Source: Planctomycetaceae bacterium (GTDB lineage Bacteria > Planctomycetota > Planctomycetia > Planctomycetales > Planctomycetaceae). Taken from it: 5,713 bases of DNA. The position numbers and the translations under genes were made by a program. This document shows positions 1-5,713 of the stretch, in pieces. The stretch spans positions 1-5,713 of the forward strand of contig DLVV01000442.1 in NCBI GenBank assembly GCA_003445035.1, in the 5' to 3' direction. Under the pieces are notes generated by a model. The model did no database searches, was not told where the DNA came from, and saw only the letters and a program-made list of their open reading frames with translations. The stretch's first letter is position 1. The number at the start of each line of letters is the position of its first letter.

Positions 1-518
1 CGGGCTCCTCGCTGGCCGGTCTGAAACTGGTCGTAGTGCGGATAGGTTTCCCAGGCCAGGATGGCATCGGCTTCGGCGACCATCTCGGCGGTGATGTTTG
101 CGTGCAGGTCGACGGTCACAACGATCGGAATGTCGGGCCCCACCCGTTGCCGCACCTCCCGGATGATCTCCCCCTCGGGATCATCGTTCTCCTCGGCCAA
201 CGCCGCCCCATGCAGCGGCAGCAGCACGCCATCGACCGGCAGGATGGCATCGAATCTCTCCAGCAAATCGTCCCGGAGTTCCCGATAACAGTCGGCAACG
301 ATCGGCCCACCGGCACAGGCCGAAGCAAACAACAGTGGCAACGGCTCGGCCCCTGTCTCGCGAAGCACGTCCAACATGCCCCCGACCACGCTGGTCGTGG
401 CCGACAGCATTTCCTCTCCACGAACCAGTTCGGTCGACTCGTAGGTTTCCATGTCGATCGGAAGCCCACCCAGGTGATTGCACTCGGTCAGAATTCCACC
501 CACGGCAATCCGTGTCAT
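1..518 (-). CDS. M81 family metallopeptidase (MlrC/microcystinase C-like), N-terminal part, cut by window edge
   Basis: About 172 residues are visible of a family that normally has close to 500; the rest lies beyond the left edge. The protein opens with MTRIAVGGILTECNHLGG, matching the M81/DUF1485 N-terminus (IAVGG...TEcN). An LPLHGA segment lies at residues 100-105. TVDLHANIT at 135-143 supplies Asp137 and His139, and TYPHYD at 158-163 supplies His161. A D-x-H pair followed 22 residues later by a His is the expected zinc site of MlrC-type enzymes. Family members hydrolyse amide bonds in small or linear peptides (MlrC opens linearised microcystin), but most homologues have unknown substrates, so only metal-dependent amide hydrolysis can be inferred. 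No signal peptide is seen, so it is probably cytoplasmic. The ATG is chosen because GGAG sits 7 bases upstream and the conserved N-terminus begins there. It follows the DUF1501 gene on the same strand after 109 bases. The position usually held by Glu in YPHxDxxE is Gln166 here. Confidence 0.9.
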   Translation of the reverse strand, partial: MTRIAVGGILTECNHLGGLPIDMETYESTELVRGEEMLSATTSVVGGMLDVLRETGAEPLPLLFASACAGGPIVADCYRELRDDLLERFDAILPVDGVLLPLHGAALAEENDDPEGEIIREVRQRVGPDIPIVVTVDLHANITAEMVAEADAILAWETYPHYDQFQTGQRGA

Positions 519-525
519 CTTGTTT

Positions 526-529
526 CTCC
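526..529 (-). promoter_or_regulatory. Ribosome binding site of the M81 gene
   Basis: On the minus strand GGAG lies 7 bases before the ATG at 518. This supports that start over an overlapping open frame that begins further upstream at 540. Confidence 0.6.
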
Positions 530-610
530 ACACATCCCACGCACCAAAAACCGGTCCACGTCCCCGAAGTCTACCGACCGACAGGCCGGAGGTCCCGACA
601 CCCACTCAAC

Positions 611-627
611 CCGGGCCGCCGGCCCGG
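611..627 (-). terminator. GC-rich hairpin directly after the DUF1501 stop; possible terminator or attenuating structure
   Basis: A perfect inverted repeat of 7 bases (CCGGGCC / GGCCCGG) with a 3-base loop begins at the base after the TAG stop of the DUF1501 gene. The stem is all G/C. No T-run follows on the minus strand, so it is not a canonical intrinsic terminator. It could instead stabilise the 3' end of the mRNA or separate this gene from the M81 gene 109 bases on. The stem is directly visible; its role is inferred. Confidence 0.4.
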
Positions 628-1953
628 CTAGAACAACTCGTCAACCACCGAGCCTTCCGGAAGCATCGGCATCGGACGCCCCTGGGCCACCACCTCGGCC
701 TTTGGGTCCAGTCCGAGAGCGTGGTAGACGGTGGCGACGAAATCGGGCACCGAGACCGGGCGTTCGGACGGCACACCGCCGAACCTGTCGCTGGCTCCGA
801 TGACACGCCCGGTCTGCACACCACCACCGCCCATCGTCAGGCTGAAGCACTGGCCCCAGTGGTCACGCCCCGGCCCCCGCTTGTTCGTGTTGATCTTCGG
901 GGTCCGGCCGAATTCTCCCGCGGTGATCACCAGAGTCGACTCGAGCAGGCCCCGATCGTCGAGATCCTGGAGCAACGCCGAATAGCTGTTGTCGTAAATC
1001 GGCAACTGGCGTTCCAGGTGAGGGAAGATGCCCCAGTGGTGGTCCCAGGCGTAGATGCCGGTTTCCACGTACCCCTTGATTGTGACAAACCGGACACCGG
1101 CCTCGACCAACCGGCGGGCCAGCAACAACCCCTGGCCGACCCGGTTTCGTCCATAGGCATCACGTAGCCGAGCCGGTTCCTGAGACAGGTCGAAGGCGTT
1201 CTTGGCTCGCTGGGACGTCGAGAGGCTGAGTGCCCGTTGAGTGAACGCATCCTGGGTCCGGGCAAACTCGAGCTGTTTTTCCCGTGACGCCTGGAAACGA
1301 TCCAGGGATTGCAGCAGTGTCCTGCGACCGGCCGAGCGACTGACATCGACATCGTCGGCGGTGTCGAAGGCTCTCACCGAAAAATCCGCGTCGTTCGGAT
1401 TCTGCTTGATTCGGAAGGGGTCATGGGCGTGACCCAGGAATCCGCCGTAGCCCGGAGCCGTGTGGGCCGGGTGTTTCATCTGGCCCATATGTACGAACGG
1501 AGGAACCGGCGCCCGCTGAGGCTGCTGCAGGCTGAGCACCGCACCGATGCCCGGGGCCTGAAGGTTCTTGTCCACAGGGCTCCCACACATGATGTGGACA
1601 TCGCCCTCACCGTGCTTGGATGTGTAGGAGTGCATCGACCGGATCAGCGAGAACTTGTCGGCACAGCCACGGAGCCGGGGCAGCTGGTCGCTGAGTTGCA
1701 ATCCGGGCAGATTTGTTGGAGCCGGCGAGTAGAGGCCACGGACTTCCTCGGACATGTCCGGCTTCATGTCGTACATGTCGATGTGGCTGGCCCCCCCCTG
1801 CAGGAACATGAAGATCACGTTGATCTGCTTCCCGCCATCACCTGCCGCTTCCCTGGCCAGTACCTCCGACAACGGGAGTCCCAGCGGGGAGATCGCCGCC
1901 AGCGACACCCCCCCCATCCTGAAGAACTCGCGGCGGTCTGGACCCTGCGGCAT
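628..1953 (-). CDS. DUF1501 domain-containing protein with Tat signal (alkaline-phosphatase-like fold)
   Basis: The product has 441 residues from the ATG at 1953. The N-terminus holds a twin-arginine motif, DRREFFRMGG at residues 6-15, followed by a hydrophobic stretch to about residue 28 and VLA near 33, indicating Tat export. DUF1501 landmarks follow in order: GGASHID at 53-59, WDHHW at about 303-307, GEFGRTP at 346-352 and GRDHW at 362-366, with Asp and His residues placed as in the metal-binding alkaline phosphatase/sulfatase superfamily. Length and motif order are normal. Genes of this family are very abundant in Planctomycetota, usually next to DUF1549/DUF1553 (cytochrome-linked) genes; no such partner is visible here. 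The biochemical function is unknown, and hydrolysis of a sulfate or phosphate ester is only suggested by the fold. The frame stays open to a GTG at 2064 that overlaps the stop of the upstream dehydrogenase, giving 37 more residues. I prefer the ATG because it places the RR motif at the usual position, although its ribosome binding site is weak. Confidence 0.93.
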   Translation of the reverse strand: MPQGPDRREFFRMGGVSLAAISPLGLPLSEVLAREAAGDGGKQINVIFMFLQGGASHIDMYDMKPDMSEEVRGLYSPAPTNLPGLQLSDQLPRLRGCADKFSLIRSMHSYTSKHGEGDVHIMCGSPVDKNLQAPGIGAVLSLQQPQRAPVPPFVHMGQMKHPAHTAPGYGGFLGHAHDPFRIKQNPNDADFSVRAFDTADDVDVSRSAGRRTLLQSLDRFQASREKQLEFARTQDAFTQRALSLSTSQRAKNAFDLSQEPARLRDAYGRNRVGQGLLLARRLVEAGVRFVTIKGYVETGIYAWDHHWGIFPHLERQLPIYDNSYSALLQDLDDRGLLESTLVITAGEFGRTPKINTNKRGPGRDHWGQCFSLTMGGGGVQTGRVIGASDRFGGVPSERPVSVPDFVATVYHALGLDPKAEVVAQGRPMPMLPEGSVVDELF

Positions 1954-2060
1954 CACGCTCACGCCAACCGATTCAGTAGAAACCAACCCCGGCACACAAA
2001 CATCGTATCGGTTTGACGGGGCCCGAACCATAGACAGATCACGCACCAGAAAGCGGCCGA

Positions 2061-3080
2061 TCACGCCTCGTCCTGGTTCCAGTCCAGCACCGCTCCCACA
2101 ATTGTCCGGTCGCCCTGATCCAGGCGGGCGTACACCTCGGGCAACTCGTGCCAGCCGAACCTGTGTGTCAGCATCGGACGGACCGGCAACCGCCCCCGGG
2201 CCAGCAGGTCAACCGTCAGGCCGACCGAAGCTCGCTGGTCCCAGCGACTCCCCTCGGGGGGATATCCGTAAGTTGTCACCAGGCTCAACCTCTTTCCCAG
2301 GAACCCCTGTCCGAACGGATTGAAGTCCGGCTGCAGGGTGTGCCTGGAGACGATCACCACCCGGCCATCGGTGCGGGTCAGTTCCATCGCCGTCCGGATC
2401 GTGGTCCAGTTCGACCCCGCCTCCAGGGCCACATCCGCGCCCGCGCCATCGAACAGTTCGAGCACCTGCTGCTGGTAATCGCCGTCGGCCGGAGACACGG
2501 CGAGATCGGCCCCCATCTGGCGAGCGATCTCCAATCGGGCCGGCTCCAGGTCGACCACAGCCGTCCGCAGTCCAAAGGCCACACAATAGGCCAACGCCGA
2601 CAGCCCGATGACTCCCTGGCCAACAATGACCACGTTGCCACCGGCCGGCGGCTCGCCGTCCCGCAGTGCCCGGTGGGCCACCTCCAGAATGCTCAGCAGA
2701 GCCGCCTCATCATCCGGAACCGACTCGGGCAATGGTGTCACCCGGGACACGTCCATTGCCGCTACCTGTCGATGAGCGGCCGGAAGAAACACCCTGTCCC
2801 CCGTCGAAATCCCATCGACCTCCGGTCCCGTCTCGATGACGTCGCCGACCATCGAGTAACCGTTCTCGGCCGGCAGCACGAACGGCACCCGTTCGTGCAG
2901 GTACTTCCCCTCGTCATCGACAGGAATCGCGCGGTACACCCGCAGTTCGGTCCCGGTGCTGATGGCCGTGGTCCGGGCGCGAACCAGGACATCCGTCGCC
3001 CCACAACCGGGCTGCTCAACTTCCTCGAATTCCGCCTGCCTGACCCCGGTCACAATCAGCTGCTTCATCACCGAGTCCAT
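2061..3080 (-). CDS. MDR-superfamily (alcohol dehydrogenase-like) oxidoreductase lacking zinc ligands
   Basis: This is a 339-residue, full-length medium-chain dehydrogenase/reductase. The N-terminal GroES-like domain contains ISTGTE at residues 40-45 and PAENGYSMVGDV at 70-81, followed by GDRV at 94-97. The Rossmann part has VVIVGQGVIG at 150-159, with the GxGxxG core at 154-159. Asp177 at the end of the second strand favours NAD(H) over NADP(H). Where zinc-dependent members have a catalytic Cys and a His (CGTD and GHE), this protein has Thr42 and Ala71, and the four-cysteine structural zinc loop is missing. Zinc-independent chemistry is therefore likely. The ISxGTE signature also occurs in BchC-like and other uncharacterised members, so the substrate cannot be named; a polyol or sugar-like alcohol is possible. 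There is no signal peptide, so it is cytoplasmic. An in-frame TGA four codons upstream limits the start to 3080 or the ATG at 3068 (residue 5). The stop lies 107 bases before the preferred DUF1501 start. Confidence 0.9.
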   Translation of the reverse strand: MDSVMKQLIVTGVRQAEFEEVEQPGCGATDVLVRARTTAISTGTELRVYRAIPVDDEGKYLHERVPFVLPAENGYSMVGDVIETGPEVDGISTGDRVFLPAAHRQVAAMDVSRVTPLPESVPDDEAALLSILEVAHRALRDGEPPAGGNVVIVGQGVIGLSALAYCVAFGLRTAVVDLEPARLEIARQMGADLAVSPADGDYQQQVLELFDGAGADVALEAGSNWTTIRTAMELTRTDGRVVIVSRHTLQPDFNPFGQGFLGKRLSLVTTYGYPPEGSRWDQRASVGLTVDLLARGRLPVRPMLTHRFGWHELPEVYARLDQGDRTIVGAVLDWNQDEA

Positions 3081-3157
3081 CCTGATCCGTCAGTGCCCGC
3101 ACGCAGGCACGCAAGTTCATCTCCATCGGTGAGCATCACACTCCGCGGGACCGGAAT

Positions 3158-3167
3158 GTGACGTCAC
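3158..3167. promoter_or_regulatory. Perfect 10-base palindrome in the gap upstream of the dehydrogenase; possible operator
   Basis: GTGACGTCAC is fully self-complementary. It lies 78 bases before the dehydrogenase ATG and 35 bases after the end of the DUF1080 gene. It abuts a small hairpin, CCTGG-CGACT-CCAGG, at 3167-3181. A regulator-binding site is possible, but a 10-base palindrome can arise by chance and no second copy was noticed in the window. Confidence 0.25.
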
Positions 3168-3181
3168 CTGGCGACTCCAGG
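3167..3181 (-). terminator. Small hairpin after the DUF1080 gene; weak terminator candidate
   Basis: Five paired bases (CCTGG/CCAGG) enclose a 5-base loop, 20 bases beyond the DUF1080 stop on the minus strand. No T-run follows. It could reduce read-through into the dehydrogenase gene, but the stem is short and the call is weak. Confidence 0.2.
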
Positions 3182-3201
3182 GTCAACGCCGGCAGGACTT
3201 T

Positions 3202-4509
3202 CTAGTCGAGCCTCTTGATCTCGATGTTGCGGAACATCACCGGGTCGTTGTGCCCGGCGAACCCGAAGTGCCCCTTGGCGAGGTCCTTCCCCGGGTGCGC
3301 TTTGACGGTCTTCGCGTCGGTGACCTTGCTGAGATCGGTGTTCAGGATGATCGACCCGTTCAACTCGACCTTGATGGTCGCCCCCTTGACGGTCACTTCC
3401 TGGTAGTTCCACTCCCCGGCAGCTCGCAGGTAACCCTGTGCAGCCGGGACCATGCCGTATGCGGAACCGTGGAACTGGTAGGGTGCCAACTTACCCGGGT
3501 AGCCGGTGTCCAGGACCTGCAGTTCGCACATGCCGTCGTAGGCGGGGTTGCCTTTGCCCGGGTAGCGAATCGCCAGCCCGTTGTTGCCGGCCTTCGGCAG
3601 CTTGATCTCCAGACGCACGGCGAAATCACCGTATTCTTTCTTGGTGAACAGGTTGCCGCCTTTGCCCTTCTTACAGCGAATCGCGCCATCGACAATCTCG
3701 TAGTTGTCGATCGCACCGGCCCAGCCCTTCAGGTCCTTGCCGTTGAAGGCCGACTTGAAACCGCCGGACGACTTCTTCCGAAGAATCCTGTTGGCTTCTT
3801 CGTTGCCGATCTCACGAACGAAAATGTTCCGCCAGCTGATCTCGCCGCCATGGGTCTGCAGTTGAATCGGCCCGTGGTGGAACAGCGGCCGTTTCCGGTC
3901 AAAGTAGTTCTCCATGACAGCGTGGTCGACGACCAGTTTCTTGTTGAGCCACACAGAGGTACGGGCGCCGATCTGCACGATCCGGAAACTGTTCCATTTC
4001 CCGATCTTCTTGTCGGCCAACACCAGGGGATCTTTCCCCTTGGCTCCCTTGCTGTTGTTCCAGAGGCCTCCCGAGCCCTTGTCACCACCGTTGCCGAACG
4101 TGTTGGGATCGGTGTAGTCCCAGATCTGCACCTGGGGATTGCCCTTCAGATAAATGCCACTGTCGGCCTTGGGGACCGTCTTGTAATCGATCAACAACTC
4201 GTAGCTGGCGAATTCCCTTTCGGTCGTCAGGTAAAGTCCGTGGCCGTCGTTTACGATCACGTCGCCGTCGATGCTCCAGTGCTTGGCAATGTCCTCGCGG
4301 CTCTTGGCCTTATAGGCCTTCTGCTCCGCGGCACTCATCTTCTGGAGGATCTCAGGATTCTTGGTGCTCCATCCGTACCAGTTCGAGAGGTCCTTTCCGT
4401 TGAACAGGGAGGTGAAACCCTTCGGGGCCTTGATCTCGGCTGACAGATCCGCAGCCGGAGCCAGAAGACAGGAAAGGACAGCCAGGATCATCACGGAACG
4501 GGTTACCAC
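3202..4509 (-). CDS. Secreted protein with two tandem DUF1080 (3-keto-disaccharide hydrolase-like) domains
   Basis: The product has 435 residues from a GTG start. A Sec signal peptide covers residues 1-24 (Arg4, a hydrophobic core from 6 to 18, cleavage likely after LSA at 24). Domain 1 runs from about 31 to 235: it opens with GFTSLFNGKDLSNW and closes with ISWRNIFVREI at 224-234. Domain 2 runs from about 249 to 435: it opens with GGFKSAFNGKDLKGW and ends with MFRNIEIKRL. The repeated FNGKDL opening and WRNI/FRNI ending show two complete copies of the jelly-roll, concanavalin-like DUF1080 fold (Pfam PF06439). Characterised family members cleave glycosidic bonds in 3-keto sugars; others are only carbohydrate-associated. 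Domain 1 carries an extra charged, probably helical segment at about 50-77. The start is chosen because GAGGAG lies 8 bases before this GTG and the signal peptide begins there; a longer frame to 4590 adds 27 residues unlike a signal sequence. It sits between an alpha/beta hydrolase (129-base gap) and a dehydrogenase, consistent with catabolism of an extracellular or periplasmic substrate. Confidence 0.9.
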   Translation of the reverse strand: MVTRSVMILAVLSCLLAPAADLSAEIKAPKGFTSLFNGKDLSNWYGWSTKNPEILQKMSAAEQKAYKAKSREDIAKHWSIDGDVIVNDGHGLYLTTEREFASYELLIDYKTVPKADSGIYLKGNPQVQIWDYTDPNTFGNGGDKGSGGLWNNSKGAKGKDPLVLADKKIGKWNSFRIVQIGARTSVWLNKKLVVDHAVMENYFDRKRPLFHHGPIQLQTHGGEISWRNIFVREIGNEEANRILRKKSSGGFKSAFNGKDLKGWAGAIDNYEIVDGAIRCKKGKGGNLFTKKEYGDFAVRLEIKLPKAGNNGLAIRYPGKGNPAYDGMCELQVLDTGYPGKLAPYQFHGSAYGMVPAAQGYLRAAGEWNYQEVTVKGATIKVELNGSIILNTDLSKVTDAKTVKAHPGKDLAKGHFGFAGHNDPVMFRNIEIKRLD

Positions 4510-4517
4510 GGACTCAT

Positions 4518-4523
4518 CTCCTC
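4518..4523 (-). promoter_or_regulatory. Strong ribosome binding site that fixes the GTG start of the DUF1080 gene
   Basis: GAGGAG on the minus strand is 8 bases before GTG at 4509. It is the best Shine-Dalgarno sequence in the window. The ATG directly after it (4517) is in a different frame and does not encode the signal peptide. Confidence 0.7.
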
Positions 4524-4638
4524 GGGAGTGTGTATGTTTTGGGCAGCGGTGCGTCGGCGACAGGTTCCGACACGCCCCAGAAGAACCCACGGCACGCTCA
4601 GAAGCAACCGATCACACCATCAGTGACGAGACCTGAAA

Positions 4639-5436
4639 TCAGCGGATCCGCTGACGGGTTGCCTTCGACTCGAAGAATCCTGCCTGCAGGAACTTGCGTG
4701 TCAACTTGTGCACAAGCGGATGATCATCGAGTTTTTCGTGACGTGCCTTGACCAAGCGAAAATCAGCGGCACCGATCAGCTTGGTCGTCTCGACCCGCAA
4801 CCATCCATCATCATCACCCGGCAGGCCGTTCCCTCGCTTGAACCCCCTACCATCCCCCTTGCCACCGGCGATGATCCCAAAGTCGCTGGGAATGTCCAGC
4901 TCCGGCTCCAATTGAGGAAATCCGACTCCGATTTGCCTGGTGGCCGGGCCCAAAAAATACAAGGCCCCAGGACCATTGAGATCGACTGCCTTCCGGGATC
5001 CGTGATTCGGAGGAGCGATCATTACGACACGGCCGATCTTCAACTGCAGTCCCTGTTTCCGGACCTTTTGCTGGTATTGGCGAATGACCAGGTTACCAAG
5101 GCTGAACCCCACGAAATGGACTTCCGATTTCGGTGCCTTCCTCTGGACAAACGAGACCAGCCCCGCGGCGGCATCTTCCACCAAGTCCTTACGACTTTTG
5201 TACCCGAACCTCAGAACCGACAACGTCGTATCCCGGCCCAGGAAGTCGTTCAGTTTCTGCAGGTCCCGAGCATCTTGCTTCAGACCATGAACCAGGACCA
5301 CGACCTTTCGAGCGGCCGTCGGCGGCTTTCCGGCCGGATCATCTCCAGCGACGCCGGCGACATTCGTCGAACAGACCAGCATCAATGCCAGCATCACGGG
5401 GAGTTGAGACAACCGCGAATTTCGCTGCTCGGCCAT
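4639..5436 (-). CDS. Exported alpha/beta hydrolase (lipase/esterase-like, PGAP1-type)
   Basis: The product has 265 residues. A Sec signal peptide spans about 1-30 (Arg5 and Arg8, hydrophobic core 12-27, cleavage likely after GVA at 30). VVVLVHGLKQDA at 45-56 is the oxyanion-hole HG strand-loop. GFSLGN at 110-115 is the nucleophile elbow with Ser112, and MIAPPNHGS at 139-147 is the lipase PNxGS signature. FGIIAGG at 186-192 is followed by a Gly/Asp-rich loop and LPGDDDGW at 205-212, where Asp210 is the likely catalytic acid. ARHEKL at 231-236 gives the likely catalytic His233, ahead of a final helix that includes KFLQAGFF. All three triad members are present. Related bacterial proteins are annotated as alpha/beta hydrolases or triacylglycerol lipases, mostly without known substrates; ester hydrolysis in the periplasm is the best guess. 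The ATG is preferred because GGTGAGG stands 5 bases upstream and the signal peptide starts there; an in-frame GTG at 5490 would add 18 residues without a good ribosome binding site. It is the first gene of the leftward run. Confidence 0.88.
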   Translation of the reverse strand: MAEQRNSRLSQLPVMLALMLVCSTNVAGVAGDDPAGKPPTAARKVVVLVHGLKQDARDLQKLNDFLGRDTTLSVLRFGYKSRKDLVEDAAAGLVSFVQRKAPKSEVHFVGFSLGNLVIRQYQQKVRKQGLQLKIGRVVMIAPPNHGSRKAVDLNGPGALYFLGPATRQIGVGFPQLEPELDIPSDFGIIAGGKGDGRGFKRGNGLPGDDDGWLRVETTKLIGAADFRLVKARHEKLDDHPLVHKLTRKFLQAGFFESKATRQRIR

Positions 5437-5441
5437 GGGAA

Positions 5442-5448
5442 CCTCACC
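5442..5448 (-). promoter_or_regulatory. Ribosome binding site of the alpha/beta hydrolase gene
   Basis: GGTGAGG lies 5 bases before the ATG at 5436 on the minus strand and decides between this start and the longer GTG/ATG options near 5480-5490. Confidence 0.55.
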
Positions 5449-5496
5449 GGAAGAACCTGCTCCGACTCTCGAGGCCTTCATCATGCCCACGGTTGT

Positions 5497-5510
5497 CTTG
5501 TTTACACAAG
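5497..5510. promoter_or_regulatory. Inverted repeat CTTGT-N4-ACAAG in the divergent spacer; possible operator
   Basis: This 14-base element lies in the roughly 235-base region between the leftward hydrolase gene and the rightward gene at the right edge. It is in an unusually A/T-rich patch for this window (about 5493-5515), where promoter elements might be expected. No pair of -35 and -10 boxes with good spacing could be assigned on either strand. A role in controlling the leftward genes is inference. Confidence 0.3.
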
Positions 5511-5595
5511 TAAAAGCCGAACTTGCCGGCTCATTCCCCCGGATTAGCCAGCCTGCGGTCCAGTGGAGATGCCAGCCACGGATGTGTGAGTTAGG

Positions 5596-5613
5596 CTGTC
5601 GCTGCGGCGACGG
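5596..5613 (+). other. Hairpin in the leader region of the rightward gene
   Basis: GTCGC and GCGAC (5598-5602 and 5607-5611) pair across a TGCG loop. A G-T wobble and one more C-G pair extend the stem to 7. It ends 58 bases before the ATG at 5672. No T-run follows, so it is not a standard terminator; it may be leader structure or chance. Confidence 0.2.
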
Positions 5614-5671
5614 GGGAACACCCCTTCACCCGATTGACTCGCAACTGTCTGCCCTGGAACGGAGACGACCA

Positions 5672-5713
5672 ATGACCCCGACCCTTTTCCTGCTGGCCGG
5701 CCTCGGTGTCGGT
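5672..5713 (+). CDS. Start of an unidentified gene (first 14 codons), cut by window edge
   Basis: ATG at 5672 is preceded by GGAG at 5661-5664 with a 7-base spacer, and the frame stays open to the edge. The visible residues, MTPTLFLLAGLGVG, are hydrophobic and could begin a signal peptide or a membrane segment. This is too short to identify. It is transcribed divergently from the five other genes, so the spacer to its left probably holds its promoter. Confidence 0.55.
   Translation, partial: MTPTLFLLAGLGVG

Noticed and set aside
36..1167. Overlapping plus-strand frames of up to 255 codons across the M81 and DUF1501 genes
   Set aside because: They cross gene and gap boundaries, are dominated by Arg, Pro and His, and have no family resemblance; both minus-strand genes are clearly real.
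1997..2015. CAAAC-N9-GTTTG inverted repeat upstream of the DUF1501 start as an operator
   Set aside because: The arms are only five bases with a long spacer and no further symmetry; this is expected by chance in a window of this size.
2148..3161. Plus-strand open frame (337 codons) antisense to the dehydrogenase gene
   Set aside because: The minus strand encodes a full-length MDR protein with GxGxxG; the plus frame is rich in Arg, Pro, His and Gln, as expected of a GC-rich shadow.
3250..4443. Long plus-strand open frame (397 codons) antisense to the DUF1080 gene
   Set aside because: It mirrors the codon structure of a well-supported gene with family motifs on the other strand; its translation shows no recognisable domain and it has no convincing ribosome binding site.
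4510..4590. 27-residue N-terminal extension of the DUF1080 protein from a start at 4590
   Set aside because: The extension is polar and Cys/His-rich, would bury the signal peptide, and covers the strong GAGGAG that serves the GTG at 4509.
5612..5624. GGGG-AACA-CCCC as a terminator hairpin
   Set aside because: Only four paired bases and no T-run; it lies upstream of a gene rather than after one.
5634..5639. TTGACT as a -35 box for the rightward gene
   Set aside because: No acceptable -10 box lies 16-18 bases downstream, and transcription would begin almost on the start codon.

Overview
The window is a GC-rich bacterial segment. Its gene families strongly suggest a member of the Planctomycetota: a Tat-exported DUF1501 protein, a secreted protein with two DUF1080 (3-keto-disaccharide hydrolase-like) domains, and an M81/MlrC-type metallopeptidase, set among oxidoreductase and lipase-like genes. 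The assignment rests on gene content alone. No rRNA, tRNA, CRISPR array, insertion sequence or phage gene was seen.

Layout, left to right: (1) the N-terminal third of an M81 (microcystinase C-like) metallopeptidase, minus strand, cut by the left edge (1-518); (2) a DUF1501 protein with a twin-arginine signal, minus strand (628-1953); (3) an MDR-superfamily dehydrogenase that lacks the usual zinc ligands, minus strand (2061-3080); (4) a secreted two-domain DUF1080 protein starting at GTG behind a strong ribosome binding site, minus strand (3202-4509); (5) an exported alpha/beta hydrolase of the lipase type, minus strand (4639-5436); (6) a divergent spacer of about 235 bases; (7) the first 14 codons of a plus-strand gene cut by the right edge (5672-5713).

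The five minus-strand genes are separated by strikingly even gaps of about 107-129 bases. They could be a loosely packed transcription unit read right to left, or separate units. No convincing sigma-70 promoter or T-tract terminator was found in the gaps, only GC-rich hairpins and short inverted repeats. Three of the five proteins carry export signals (Sec for the DUF1080 protein and the hydrolase, Tat for DUF1501), so much of the chemistry is probably outside the cytoplasm. The MDR dehydrogenase and the M81 enzyme look cytoplasmic. A plausible but unproven reading is degradation of an imported or periplasmic organic substrate such as a glycoside, ester or amide. Nothing here proves that the genes share a pathway, and I see no clear new defence or mobile system. 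The most useful leads are the zinc-less MDR enzyme beside a double-DUF1080 protein, and the uncertain start of the DUF1501 gene.
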